NCBI RefSeq assembly: GCF_019697375.1
Contig: NZ_JAHCDI010000004.1
Coordinates: 4,885,324 to 4,949,323 of the forward strand
Direction of reading: 5' to 3'
DNA from: Micromonospora tarapacensis
Lineage (GTDB): Bacteria > Actinomycetota > Actinomycetes > Mycobacteriales > Micromonosporaceae
Length of the DNA: 64,000 nucleotides
Below are positions 1-8,996 of this stretch, in pieces. The number at the start of each line of letters is the position of its first letter. Position 1 is the first letter of the stretch. The notes beneath the pieces are model-generated. The model was not told the DNA's origin and made no database searches. It saw nothing but the letters and a program-made list of their open reading frames with translations. Made by a program: the position numbers and the translations under genes.

Positions 1-1
1 C

Positions 2-1654
2 AGCCCGGACGGGCGCTTCCTGGCCTACTCCACGGACTACTCCGGCGACGAGCGGTTCACCCTGCGGATCAAGGATCTCGGCACCGGGGAACTGCTGCCC
101 GACGAGATCCCCGGCACCTTCTACGGCACCGCCTGGTCCGCCGACGCCTCGGTGCTGTTCTACGTCACCGTGGACGAGGCGTGGCGACCCAACCGCGTCT
201 GGCGGCACGTGATGGGTACGCCGACGGCCGACGACGTGGTGGTGCACGCCGAGGACGACGAGCGGTTCTGGGTCGGGGTCGAGCTGACCCGCTCGGAGCG
301 GTTCGTCCTCATCGACGTCGCCAGCAAGCTGACCAGCGAGGTGCTTGTCATCCCGGCCGGCAATCCGACCGGCGAGCCGGCGGCGATCGCGCCGCGCCGG
401 CAGGGCGTCGAGTACTCGGTGGAGCACCACGGGCACCGGTTCCTGATCCTGCACAACGACGGCGCCGAGGACTTCGCGCTGGCGTACACGTCGGCGGACA
501 CCCCGGGCGACTGGGTGCCGCTCATCGAGCACTCACCCGGGACCCGGCTGGAGTCGGTCGACGCCTTCGCCGACCACCTGGTCGTCACGGTACGCAGCAA
601 CGGCCTGACCGGGCTGCGGGTGCTGCCGGTCGGCGGCGGCGACGCCCACGACATCGAGTTCCCGGAGCCGCTGCACACCGTCGGCCTGGACGCCAACCCC
701 GAGTACCGCACCGGGCGGCTGCGGCTGCGGTACACCTCGCTGGTCACCCCCGACTCGGTGTACGACTACGACCTGGTGACCCGGGAGATGACGCTGCTGC
801 GCCGCCGGCCGGTGCTGCCCGGGCCGGACGGTCGGGCGTACCAGCCGGAGGACTACGAGCAGCATCGGGACTGGGCGTTGGCCGACGACGGCACGAGGGT
901 GCCGATCTCCCTGGTCTACCGCCGGGACACGCCCCGCGACGGTTCCGCCCCCTGCGTCATCTACGGCTACGGCTCGTACGAGGCGAGCATGGACCCGTGG
1001 TTCTCGGTCGGCCGGCTGTCCCTGCTGGACCGTGGGGTGATCTTCGCGGTGGCCCACGTGCGCGGCGGCGGCGAACTGGGCCGCCGCTGGTACGACCAGG
1101 GCAAGATGCTGGCCAAGAAGAACACCTTCACCGACTTCGTCGCCTGTGCCCGGCATCTGGCGAAGGCCGGCTGGACGGCACCGGACCGGCTGGTCGCCCG
1201 GGGCGGCTCGGCCGGCGGGCTGTTGATGGGCGCGGTGGCCAACCTCGCGCCGGACGCCTTCGCCGGCATCGTCGCGCAGGTGCCGTTCGTGGACGCGCTC
1301 AACACGATCCTCGACCCGTCGCTGCCACTGACCGTCACCGAGTGGGAGGAGTGGGGCAACCCGCTGGCCGACCCCGAGGTGTACGCCTACATGAAGTCGT
1401 ACACGCCGTACGAGAACGTCGCGGCGCTGGACTACCCGGCGATCCTGGCGATGACCAGCCTCAACGACACCCGAGTTCTCTACCACGAGCCGGCGAAGTG
1501 GATCGCCCGGCTGCGGGCCGTCGCGCCGCAGGGCGACTACCTGCTCAAGACCGAGATGGAGGCGGGCCACGGCGGGCCGAGCGGGCGCTACGACGCCTGG
1601 CGGGAGGAGGCGTTCGTCAACGCCTGGACCCTGGACCGGTTCGACCGGGCCTGA
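2..1654 (+). CDS. ptrB: Oligopeptidase B (protease II, S9A family), 5' end missing
   Basis: Cytoplasmic serine peptidase that cuts short peptides after basic residues. The open frame runs from the window edge, so the N-terminus is missing; the first internal ATG/GTG at 152 is not the true start because the frame upstream is beta-propeller sequence. The C-terminal alpha/beta-hydrolase domain carries the nucleophile motif GGSAGG, followed by family-typical PFVD, EEWGNP and MKSYTPYENV segments, a late Asp (NDTR) and the catalytic His in EAGHGG. These match oligopeptidase B better than prolyl endopeptidase. The stop at 1652-1654 is followed by an inverted repeat. The family call is firm; substrate preference is from family knowledge. 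Confidence 0.93.
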   Translation, partial: SPDGRFLAYSTDYSGDERFTLRIKDLGTGELLPDEIPGTFYGTAWSADASVLFYVTVDEAWRPNRVWRHVMGTPTADDVVVHAEDDERFWVGVELTRSERFVLIDVASKLTSEVLVIPAGNPTGEPAAIAPRRQGVEYSVEHHGHRFLILHNDGAEDFALAYTSADTPGDWVPLIEHSPGTRLESVDAFADHLVVTVRSNGLTGLRVLPVGGGDAHDIEFPEPLHTVGLDANPEYRTGRLRLRYTSLVTPDSVYDYDLVTREMTLLRRRPVLPGPDGRAYQPEDYEQHRDWALADDGTRVPISLVYRRDTPRDGSAPCVIYGYGSYEASMDPWFSVGRLSLLDRGVIFAVAHVRGGGELGRRWYDQGKMLAKKNTFTDFVACARHLAKAGWTAPDRLVARGGSAGGLLMGAVANLAPDAFAGIVAQVPFVDALNTILDPSLPLTVTEWEEWGNPLADPEVYAYMKSYTPYENVAALDYPAILAMTSLNDTRVLYHEPAKWIARLRAVAPQGDYLLKTEMEAGHGGPSGRYDAWREEAFVNAWTLDRFDRA

Positions 1655-1710
1655 CCGCCACCTGCTGCCCGCCCGCCTCGCCCGGCCCGACGAGCCAGAT
1701 GTCCCGACTG

Positions 1711-1754
1711 GCCTGATGTCACAGTGACATATCTATGTCGCTGTGACATCAGGC
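1711..1754. terminator. 20-bp inverted repeat, probable bidirectional terminator
   Basis: Arms 1711-1730 and 1735-1754 match at 19 of 20 positions around a 4-nt loop. Each arm contains the smaller palindrome TGTCACAGTGACA or a near copy. It lies 57 bp past the ptrB stop and has no T-run, as is common for actinobacterial terminators. A regulator binding site for the downstream remnant is the alternative. Confidence 0.6.
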
Positions 1755-1791
1755 CGGGAAGGGATGACACTCCTCCGCTCGGTTACTTGGT

Positions 1792-2592
1792 GTGACTTCC
1801 ACGGTCACGCCGGTGCTGCCCGGGTGGGCGGCGCCGACTACGCCGAGGGCACGGGGCAGCGGCCTCACCGGGCTCGCCGACCGGGTCGCCGCCGACGGCC
1901 GGCGGGTCGGTTACCTGCTCAAGGACCGGGTCGCCGAGGTCACCGAGTTCGTCGACAACCTGCGTAGCGTCGTCGCCGGCGGCACCCTCGTCGATCCCGA
2001 CGTGGCCCGCCGGCTGCTGCACCGCCCGCGCGACCCGCTCGCCGCCCTCTCCGCCCGCGAACGGGAGGTGCTGGTGCTGGTCGCGCAGGGCCGGTCCAAT
2101 GCGGCGATCGCCGTCGGGCTGCACGTCACCGAGGCTGCGGTCGGCAAGCACATCGGCAACATCCTGGCCAAGCTCGGGTTGCCGCCGGACGACGGCACGA
2201 ACCGCCGGGTGCTGGCAACCCTGACCTACCTGCGCGCCAACGCCACCCGATTCTCGCGGCGGCTCAGGTGGCCCGTAGCTCCTCCACCGCGGTGTTCCCG
2301 CGCAGGAACAGCAACCCCAGCCCCACGGTGGCCAGCACCGCGACCACCGCGCCGGCTCCCAGCAGCGCCAGCTGCTCCAGCGGTACGCCGGGAGTGCGGC
2401 CGTCCCGGCCGGTGTCGCCGACGTACAGCCGGCCGATGGCGTACCCGACGCCGAGGGCGACCAGCACGGCGGGCACCACGGGTGCCAGCACCTGCCAGAG
2501 GATCGACGCGCCGATGGTGGCCCGGGGCACCCCGTTCGCCACGAGCATGGCGTACCCGCGACGCCGGGAGACGATCCCCTCGACCAGGGTGA
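1792..2592 (+). pseudogene. Histidine kinase/response regulator (NarL family) fusion remnant
   Basis: The first 34 residues end in [11 protein letters not shown], the conserved C-terminal part of NarL-type histidine-kinase ATPase domains. The frame then passes directly into [12 protein letters not shown], the last beta-strand region of a receiver domain, and a full LuxR-type HTH (LSAREREVL to [12 protein letters not shown]). The phospho-acceptor Asp and nearly all of the kinase are absent. An in-frame deletion therefore appears to have joined the two genes of a two-component pair, at about 1885-1895. The native stop is also lost: real sequence ends near 2257 and the frame runs antisense into the permease until 2592. 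Probably non-functional, though the HTH could still bind DNA. Confidence 0.75.
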
Positions 2593-3691
2593 CCAGCAGG
2601 CCCGCGGCGGCAATGATCAGAGCCACGGCGACCGCCAGGTCGACCAGGTCGACGGTGGTCAGGTAGAAGGAGTTCAGCGGGCCGGCCTCATCGCCGTAGC
2701 CGGCCACCCGGCTCTCCTCCCGTTCGATCTGGGCCCGGAGCAGAAACGAGGCCCGGAATGCCGCCGCGCCAGCGCCGATGATCACCGCAGCGAGCAGGGC
2801 GGCGAAGGTCCGGCTGCCGGCCCAGGGGTCGTCGGTCAGCCGGCGGGCGGCCAGCAGGGCGGCCGGACCTCGGGCGCGACGGTGCAGCACCCGCCCGGCC
2901 AGGTACGAGATCCAGCCGGTCCCGACGACCACCCCCATCACGGCGGCGAAGATGCCGACGAGGAGGACCATGCCCAACCAGTCGACCCGCGCACCCTGCA
3001 AGGCCCACCGGATCGGCTCGACCAGCGCCACCGCCAGCACGCCGAGCCCGATCAGCAGCGCCGGCCAGGGGCGGGGGGATCCGCTACGCCCGGCCCGCCG
3101 GAACACCCCGAGCGGTGTGGTGGTGACCCGGCGCAGCATCACGCTGGTCGCCATCGCGGCCACCAGCGGCAGTCCGAGCACCACGGCCGCCATGGCCGGT
3201 TTCCACGGCAGCACGTCGGTCGGCAGGACGAGTTGTCCGTTGGCGTCCGGGCGGTGCAGCAGCTCCCGCCCGACGAGGTACGCCGCCAGGCCGACGAGGG
3301 TGCCGGCCAGGCTGGCCAGGCCGGTCTCCAGCATCACGATCCGGGTCACCTGACCGGGGGTCGCACCGGCCAGCCGTAACGCGGCGAGCCGGCGGTCCCG
3401 CTCCGGCGCACCGAGCCGGGCGCTCTGACCGGCCAGGGCCAGCACCGGGATGGTCAGCATCACCAGCGCGAACGCGGTCCCGCCGCGTAGCCCCGGCTCC
3501 CGCAGCAGCGCGTTGACGTACTGCTCGGACTGCTGCCATGCGTGGCCGGGCGGCTTCCGGATGGCCAGGACGGTCAGTGCCGCCAACCCGGCGAGGGTGG
3601 CCAGGACGGCACTCAACGCGGTCAGGGTCACCCGGGCCACGTCGGTGCGGTTGCCGGCCACGGCCAGCCGGGCCAGGGTGCCGGGACTCAC
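2264..3691 (-). CDS. ABC transporter permease, FtsX-like
   Basis: Membrane subunit of the exporter encoded with the ATPase at 3688-4389. The 475 residues hold two FtsX-type blocks, each with a long extracellular loop: a membrane segment near the N-terminus, a cluster ending in the [12 protein letters not shown] cytoplasmic motif near residue 200, and further segments around 220-260, 295-315, 350-380 and 440-465. The GTG start at 3691 overlaps the ATPase stop (GTGA), so the two are translationally coupled. The substrate is unknown; antimicrobial peptides or lipids are typical for PadR-ABC-FtsX operons. Confidence 0.85.
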   Translation of the reverse strand: MSPGTLARLAVAGNRTDVARVTLTALSAVLATLAGLAALTVLAIRKPPGHAWQQSEQYVNALLREPGLRGGTAFALVMLTIPVLALAGQSARLGAPERDRRLAALRLAGATPGQVTRIVMLETGLASLAGTLVGLAAYLVGRELLHRPDANGQLVLPTDVLPWKPAMAAVVLGLPLVAAMATSVMLRRVTTTPLGVFRRAGRSGSPRPWPALLIGLGVLAVALVEPIRWALQGARVDWLGMVLLVGIFAAVMGVVVGTGWISYLAGRVLHRRARGPAALLAARRLTDDPWAGSRTFAALLAAVIIGAGAAAFRASFLLRAQIEREESRVAGYGDEAGPLNSFYLTTVDLVDLAVAVALIIAAAGLLVTLVEGIVSRRRGYAMLVANGVPRATIGASILWQVLAPVVPAVLVALGVGYAIGRLYVGDTGRDGRTPGVPLEQLALLGAGAVVAVLATVGLGLLFLRGNTAVEELRAT

Positions 3692-4389
3692 CGGGATCCG
3701 CCGGGCAGTGACGCATCGACGCCCAGGCCGGTGTGGTCGATCGCGCCGTCCCGCAGGACGATCTCACGGTCGGCGTACGCGGCGATCCTGGGCTCGTGGG
3801 TGATCAGCACCACCGCCGTTTGCTGCTGGCGGGCGATCCGGACCAGCTGGGTGAGGACCTGCTCGCCGGTGACCGTGTCGAGCGCACCGGTCGGCTCGTC
3901 GGCGAAGATCACCCGCGGCTCGGTGACCAGTGCCCGGGCGGTGGCACAGCGCTGCTGCTGACCGCCGGACAACTCGCCGGGCCGCGCGTCGGCGCACTCC
4001 GCCACACCCAGCCGCTCCAGCCAGTCGACCGCCGCCGCCCGTGCCGCTCGCCGCCCCGTGCCGGCGAGCAACAGGGGAAGCGCGACGTTCTCCGCCGCGG
4101 TCAGCTCGGCGACCAGCTGACCGAACTGGAACAGCACCCCGAACTCGGTGCGCCGCAACCGGGAGCGGGCCGCCTCGGACCAGGTGTCGATCCGGTGCCC
4201 ACGCCAGCTCACCTCGCCGGCGTCGGGGCGCAGGATTCCCGCCAGGCAGTGCAGCAGGGTGGACTTGCCGCAGCCACTCGGCCCGGTCACCGCGACGATC
4301 TCGCCCTCGGCGATGTCGAGGGCGACGCCGCGCAGGGCGGGTGTCGGCCCGTAGGACTTCACCAGACCGCGAGCCTCAAGTTGCGTCAT
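3688..4389 (-). CDS. ABC transporter ATP-binding protein (LolD/MacB type)
   Basis: 233-residue ATPase partner of the downstream permease. Walker A is GPSGCGKST (about 35-43), the Q-loop follows, the signature is LSGGQQQR, and Walker B is VIFADEPTGALD with an H-loop in LITHEP. The ATG at 4389 is chosen because the fold begins at MTQLEARGLVKSYG and because it makes a 4-bp ATGA overlap with the PadR gene upstream. The frame continues upstream antisense-like and low in conservation, so longer starts are rejected. Member of a three-gene operon: padR, ATPase, permease. Confidence 0.9.
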   Translation of the reverse strand: MTQLEARGLVKSYGPTPALRGVALDIAEGEIVAVTGPSGCGKSTLLHCLAGILRPDAGEVSWRGHRIDTWSEAARSRLRRTEFGVLFQFGQLVAELTAAENVALPLLLAGTGRRAARAAAVDWLERLGVAECADARPGELSGGQQQRCATARALVTEPRVIFADEPTGALDTVTGEQVLTQLVRIARQQQTAVVLITHEPRIAAYADREIVLRDGAIDHTGLGVDASLPGGSR

Positions 4390-4922
4390 GGGCGCACCTC
4401 CCGGTGCCAGTCGGCGACCCGCTCCAGGGTGGTGCGCAACCACCGCAGGTCGGCGTCGATGTGAGCGATGGCGTAGTCGGCCGCGACGACCTCGTCGACG
4501 GAGACCGACGGGGCCGTCTTCAGTGCGGTCAGCTCCCGCAGCCGGTCGGTGTGTGTTCGGCGCTGCGCGATCAGGTAGGCCCGGGCTCGTTCCACGTCGG
4601 CCACCAGCAGCGCCACCACCACCTTGGCGAACAGCGCGCTGTTGACGTATGGCATCGGTGACTCGACGCTGCCCAGCCACCGATCGAGCGTGGCCCGGCC
4701 CTCCTCCGTCAGGGAGTAAGCCGTCCGGTCGGGACCGGCGAGCCGCTCCTGGCCGGTCGCCGCCACCAGACCGTCCCGCAGCAGGCGACCCAGCGTGGCG
4801 TAGACCTGCCCGAAAGCCAGGGGACGGGCCTGCGGCAGTCGCTCGTCATGCGCCCGCTTCAGCTCGTACCCGTGCATGGCACCGGTGGCGAGCAGACCGA
4901 GCAGCACGTGCGGGGTGGACAC
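4386..4922 (-). CDS. PadR-family transcriptional regulator
   Basis: 178 residues with the PadR winged helix (VLLGLL, HGYELKRA, GQVYATLGRLLRDGLV) at the N-terminus and a Vir-type C-terminal helical dimerisation region. First gene of the operon with the ABC exporter; it overlaps the ATPase start by 4 bp. It starts at GTG 4922 with no visible Shine-Dalgarno sequence, and a perfect 27-bp palindrome ends 3 bp upstream. The simplest reading is a leaderless or nearly leaderless transcript whose core promoter is covered by the protein's own operator, so that ligand binding releases exporter expression. Confidence 0.88.
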   Translation of the reverse strand: MSTPHVLLGLLATGAMHGYELKRAHDERLPQARPLAFGQVYATLGRLLRDGLVAATGQERLAGPDRTAYSLTEEGRATLDRWLGSVESPMPYVNSALFAKVVVALLVADVERARAYLIAQRRTHTDRLRELTALKTAPSVSVDEVVAADYAIAHIDADLRWLRTTLERVADWHREVRP

Positions 4923-4925
4923 CTG

Positions 4926-4952
4926 GCTACTATTCGCTCAGCGAATAGTAGC
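4926..4952. promoter_or_regulatory. Perfect palindromic operator at the padR promoter
   Basis: Arms GCTACTATTCGCT (4926-4938) and AGCGAATAGTAGC (4940-4952) are exact reverse complements around one central C. The palindrome lies immediately upstream of the PadR GTG and includes TACTAT, which could serve as a -10 element for the minus strand. AT-rich symmetric sites at the regulator's own promoter are typical of PadR proteins; binding by this PadR is inferred. Confidence 0.75.
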
Positions 4953-4988
4953 TGTCAAGGCAGCACCTCGAACCAACGCTGAGCCACC

Positions 4989-6524
4989 TCAGCGGCGGCG
5001 GAGGACGACGACGGCCACGTCGTCCTGGATCTCGTCGGGGGCGAGTTCGACGAGCAGCCGCTCGCAGAACCGGTCGAGGTCGTCGTCCACCCAGGAGGCA
5101 CAGGCGGCCAGGGCGCTCAGCCCCTCGTCGATGGTGACGTCCCGCCGTTCGATCAGCCCGTCGGTGTAGAAGACCATCGTCGCTCCGGCCGGCAGCACGA
5201 ACTCCAGGTCGGCGGGGCGGGGCGCGCGCACCCCGAGCAGCGGCGCGGCGTGCTGCACGTACTCGGCCTTGCCGTCCTGGCTGATCAGTGGGGGCAGGTG
5301 ACCGGCGCTGGCTAGCCGGACCCGCCCGGTGGTCGGTTCCAGCAGCAGCAGGCAGATCGTCGCCAGCTCGTTGGGGAGCAGCGTCCGCATCAGCTCGTTG
5401 ACCCGGTGCAGGATCTCGCCCGGCTGGTGCCCCTCGACCGCGTACGCCCGCAGCGCGTGCCGCAGCTCGGCCATCACGGTCGCGGCGTGCAGGGAGTGGC
5501 CGGCCACGTCGCCGATGGCCAGCAGCAGGTGACCGTCGAGCATCACCAGCTCGTAGAAGTCGCCGCCCACCTCGGTGCGGGCGCTGGCCGGCTCGTAGCG
5601 CACGGCCAGGTCGAGGCCGGCGATCTGCGGGATGCGGCGGGGCAGCAGGCTGCGTTGCAGCGTCACCGCGATCCGGTGTTCCTCGTCGAAGGAGCGTTGC
5701 GCCTCCACGGCGGAGGCCACCGCCTGGGCGAGCTGGACCAGCACCGGCGTGCGGGCGGTCTGCGTCGCGGTGGGCACGACGACGTAGAGCGGTGCGCGGT
5801 CCTCGCGCAACCGGGCCGCGGCGACCGTGACGGTGTCGCCGGCCGGCCACTCGACCAGCGCCCAACCGGCCGGATCCTGCACCCGGACGGTCGCACCGGT
5901 CGGCACCGCGCCGTCCTCGACGCCCCACGTCACGGTCCGGGCTTCGGCGCCGGGACCGGCACAGATCCCGGCCAGGTAGTCACCGTCGAAGGTCTCGGCG
6001 ACCACTGCGGCGGGACTCTTGAAGATCTCCGCCGCACCGGATGCCGCCAGCTCCAGCAGCCGGGCGAAGTTCGGCGCCGCGTGCACCGCGACGGTGGTGT
6101 CCGCCAGGCCGGTGAGCCGCTCGGCGAGCAGTTCGGCTCGCTGCCGGGCCTGGTAGTAGCGCAACACCGCGTGGGCGGTGGCGACCAGTTCCTCCGGCTC
6201 GATCGGCTCGGCCAGGTACGCGTCCGCACCCCGGGTCAACCCCTGGGTGCGGTCGGCCACGTCGACCGCGTGCGCCGAGACGTGGATCACCGGCAGCGCC
6301 GGGTACCCGGACTTGATCCGCTCGCACACCTCGAAGCCGCTCAGATCCGGCAGCCGGACGTCGAGCACCACCAGGTCGATCGGGTCCACCCCGACCCGGC
6401 TGAGCGCCTCGCCGCCCGTCTCCGCCTCCAGCACCGTGAAGCCGGCGCGGGTCAGCCAGTTCACCAGGAGGTAGCGCTTGGTCCGACTGTCGTCGACCAC
6501 CAGCACTGTCGCCGGGCCGTCCAC
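4989..6524 (-). CDS. Response regulator with PP2C (SpoIIE/RsbU-type) phosphatase output
   Basis: 511 residues: an N-terminal receiver domain (VLVVDDS, phospho-acceptor Asp in VVLDVRLP, conserved Lys position replaced in the AEPIEP segment), a central GAF-like or PAS-like linker (about 130-270), and a C-terminal SpoIIE phosphatase domain (RSLLPRRIP, EVGGDFYE, GDVAGH, SAGHLPP, YTDGLIERR, QDDVAVVV). Such proteins dephosphorylate STAS anti-sigma-factor antagonists in stress partner-switching. The GTG at 6524 is chosen: it is 1 bp after the upstream gene's stop, has a GGGGCG ribosome site, and places the receiver at residue 5. A likely substrate, the STAS protein at 7297-7653, lies nearby on the other strand. 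Confidence 0.85.
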   Translation of the reverse strand: MDGPATVLVVDDSRTKRYLLVNWLTRAGFTVLEAETGGEALSRVGVDPIDLVVLDVRLPDLSGFEVCERIKSGYPALPVIHVSAHAVDVADRTQGLTRGADAYLAEPIEPEELVATAHAVLRYYQARQRAELLAERLTGLADTTVAVHAAPNFARLLELAASGAAEIFKSPAAVVAETFDGDYLAGICAGPGAEARTVTWGVEDGAVPTGATVRVQDPAGWALVEWPAGDTVTVAAARLREDRAPLYVVVPTATQTARTPVLVQLAQAVASAVEAQRSFDEEHRIAVTLQRSLLPRRIPQIAGLDLAVRYEPASARTEVGGDFYELVMLDGHLLLAIGDVAGHSLHAATVMAELRHALRAYAVEGHQPGEILHRVNELMRTLLPNELATICLLLLEPTTGRVRLASAGHLPPLISQDGKAEYVQHAAPLLGVRAPRPADLEFVLPAGATMVFYTDGLIERRDVTIDEGLSALAACASWVDDDLDRFCERLLVELAPDEIQDDVAVVVLRRR

Positions 6525-6525
6525 G

Positions 6526-7134
6526 TCACGCCCCGTCCGCCGGCAGCCAGACCGTGGAGGTGCTGCCCCGTCCCGGCTTGCTGGACAGCTCAAGGGTGCC
6601 GCCGAGCAGCGTTGCCAACGGCACCGCCACCACGCCCTCCCAGAGCTTGACCACCGGCGTGGAGAGCTCCAGCAGTTGTTCGGCCTGGTCCGCGATCAGG
6701 CTCTCCCGGGTGCGGACGTAGGTCTCGAAGGTGAACAGGCCCAACTGGTCGACCAGCGCGGAGAAGGCGACGTAGTCACGCAACGTCACGGCGGCCTGGT
6801 CGCTCTCCAGGACGGGCAGCAGCGCGTCCTTGAGGGCGAAGACGCTGCTGGCGGTCTCGGTGGCGGAGAAGCCCTGCCGGGCCTGCCCCCGGGACAGCTC
6901 GGCGAGCACGGCCCGCAGCTCGGTGGCCTCCTCGCCGGCAAGGTCGACCGCGCCCTTGCCGAGCGCGTCGGTCAGCGCGCGGTGCAGTTCCTGCACCTGC
7001 CGGACCAGTTCGGCCTGGCTGAGCCGGCCGCGCAGCCGCCCGGCGGCGGCCTCGCTCCACCGCTGGGTGATCTGCTCGGCGCGACTGGTCAGCAGCTCGC
7101 CCAATCGACCGCTCTCGTCGGCGCTCAGCACCAT
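6526..7134 (-). pseudogene. RsbR-type sensor truncated and fused to a histidine-kinase C-terminus
   Basis: Residues 1-165 match the RsbRD N-terminal sensor domain of stressosome RsbR proteins, and LLELSTPVVKLWEGVVAVPL begins the STAS domain. At codons for residues 174-177 (near 6605-6615) this switches to ATLLGGTLELSS and STSTVWLP, the terminal G-box of a histidine kinase that normally precedes such a response regulator. The STAS domain with its phosphorylatable Ser/Thr, any rsbS/rsbT genes and most of the kinase appear deleted. The start is ATG 7134 behind an AGGGGG site. The frame is intact, so a 202-residue protein may be made, but partner-switching function is unlikely. Confidence 0.78.
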
Positions 7135-7296
7135 GGCACTACCCCCTCGACTGGACCGGCCGGACTCTATCACCGGGATCCGCCGACTACTTGCCGCCCA
7201 GCAAGGGAATGACCACCGTCACCTGATCCTCCTCCCGTTCTGCGTACGACGGCCCGGGTGGGATACCGTTCCACCGATAAACAGGAGGTCTGGCGA

Positions 7297-7653
7297 ATGT
7301 CCTTGACGGTGCACACGGAACAACGCGGTGACGTGGTCGTCGTGTCGGTCGCAGGCGAGCTGGACATGGCCACCGCGCCACAGTTGCAGGACCAGATCAG
7401 CGACCTGCTCGACAAGGGGCGCAGTCGGCTCGTGTTCGACCTGTCGAACGTCTCGTTCTGCGACTCCACCGGCCTGTCGGTGTTCGTACGCGCGAAGAAC
7501 AGCTGCGACGAGGCCGGCGGCGTGGTCCGGCTGGCCGCGCCTCAGCGGGGCGTGCTGCGCATCCTGGAGGTGAGCGGCCTGGTCGAGGTGCTGCACACCT
7601 ATCCCACCGTCGACCAGGCGGTCGCCGGCGAGCCCACCCCGGCCTCGTCCTGA
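7297..7653 (+). CDS. STAS-domain anti-sigma factor antagonist (RsbV/SpoIIAA-like)
   Basis: 118-residue single STAS domain. The phosphorylatable serine sits in the canonical CDSTGLSVF motif (near residue 57), after the VAGELDMATAP beta-alpha unit. In partner-switching an anti-sigma kinase phosphorylates this serine and a PP2C phosphatase such as the 4989-6524 product removes it, freeing the sigma factor. The start is ATG 7297, 7 nt after AGGAGGT; the longer upstream frame lacks a ribosome site. No cognate anti-sigma kinase is present in the window. Confidence 0.9.
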   Translation: MSLTVHTEQRGDVVVVSVAGELDMATAPQLQDQISDLLDKGRSRLVFDLSNVSFCDSTGLSVFVRAKNSCDEAGGVVRLAAPQRGVLRILEVSGLVEVLHTYPTVDQAVAGEPTPASS

Positions 7654-7663
7654 CCGCACCGGC

Positions 7664-8946
7664 TCAACGCTCGTCCTCGATGTAACGGGGGCGGGCGATC
7701 AGCACTCCCGCGCCGGTCTGCACCATGAGCGCGACCAGCAGGAAGCCGATCGGCGCGACCCACCCGCCGGTGGCCTCGTAGAGGATCCCGACCAGCAACG
7801 GCCCGAGCGCCGCGATGACGTACCCCGTGCTCTGCGCGAAGGCCGACAACGCGACCGTCCCGTCGGCGGTGCGGGCCCGCAGCCCGATGGTGGTCAGGAT
7901 GAGCGGGAAGGCGCCCTGCCCGAACGCGAGCAGCACCACCCAGAGCACCGCCGCGTCGCGGGGCGCGAACGCCAGGCCCAGGTAGGCCAGGCTGGAGGCG
8001 GCGGTCAGCGCGAAGATCAGCGGGCGCAGGGTGCCCAGCCGACCGGCCAGCGCCGGCATCAACAGCGCGATCGGCACCCCGAGTGCGGTCACCCCGGCGA
8101 GCAGCAGTCCTGCGTCCTGCGGGCGGAAACCCGCGTCCCGGAACAACTGGGCCAACCAGCCCATGATCGCGTACCCGCTCAGCGACTGCGCCCCGAAGTA
8201 GGCCGCCATGGCCCAACCGAGCCGGGTGCGTGCGGGCCGGATAGCCGGCCGGGCCGCGGTCGCGGCACCCGCGTCGCCCGCCGCGCGGCGGTGCGGTTCC
8301 GCAGTGCGGCCGGCAGCCACGGGAGTACGGCCACCGCCGCGAGCCCCGCCCAGACGCCCAGCCCGGCCCGCCAGGAGCCGAAGGCGTGCGCCACCGGGAC
8401 CGCGGACGCGGCGGCCACCGTCGTGCCCACCGTCAGCGCCATGGTGTACGCCCCGGTGACCAGCCCGGTGCGGTGCGGGAAGTGCTGCTTGACCAGCATC
8501 GGCAACAGGATGTTCGCCACCGCTATCCCGGCCAGCGCGAGCGCGCTGGTGAGCAGGAACACCACGGTGGAACCGGTGAGAGCCCGCAGCACCTGCCCGG
8601 TGGCGAGAGCCAGCATCGCCAGCACCAGCAGCCGGGCCGGGGAGAGCCGGCGGACCAGCCACGGGGTGGCCGCCCCCAGCGCGGCGAACGCGACGGTGGG
8701 CAGGGTGGTGACGAAGCCGGCCATCGTGCCGGACAGGGCCAGCCCGACGCGCACCTCGTCGAGCAGCGCGCCGAGGCTGGTGACGGCGGCCCGCAGGTTG
8801 AGCGCCACCAGCAACATCCCGGCCAGCACCAGCAGCCCGCCGGCGCCCCGGGACGGCTCGGCGACCCGGAGCGGCTCGGCAAGCGCCGTCTCGCCGGCGG
8901 TGGTGACGGGGATGGCGGAGCTGCTGCCGGCGGCTGGCGGGGTCAT
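7664..8946 (-). pseudogene. MFS transporter (CynX/NimT-like) split by a frameshift
   Basis: Two overlapping frames together make one 12-helix transporter. The N-terminal half (start ATG 8946, MTPPAAG) carries RAAVTSLGALL and PWLVRRLSPARLL, typical of the cyanate/2-nitroimidazole porter family. The C-terminal half resumes at AGDAGAATAARP, with later helices ending in RYIEDER. The switch lies in a G/C run at 8273-8285; restoring one base would give about 427 residues. The neighbouring divergent GntR gene is also broken by one base. Sequencing error or recent inactivation are both possible; family assignment is good, substrate unknown. Confidence 0.8.
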
Positions 8947-8996
8947 GATCTCGAACCTACAATCATGGGATGAATCTCGGCGAGAGGGTGTAACCA

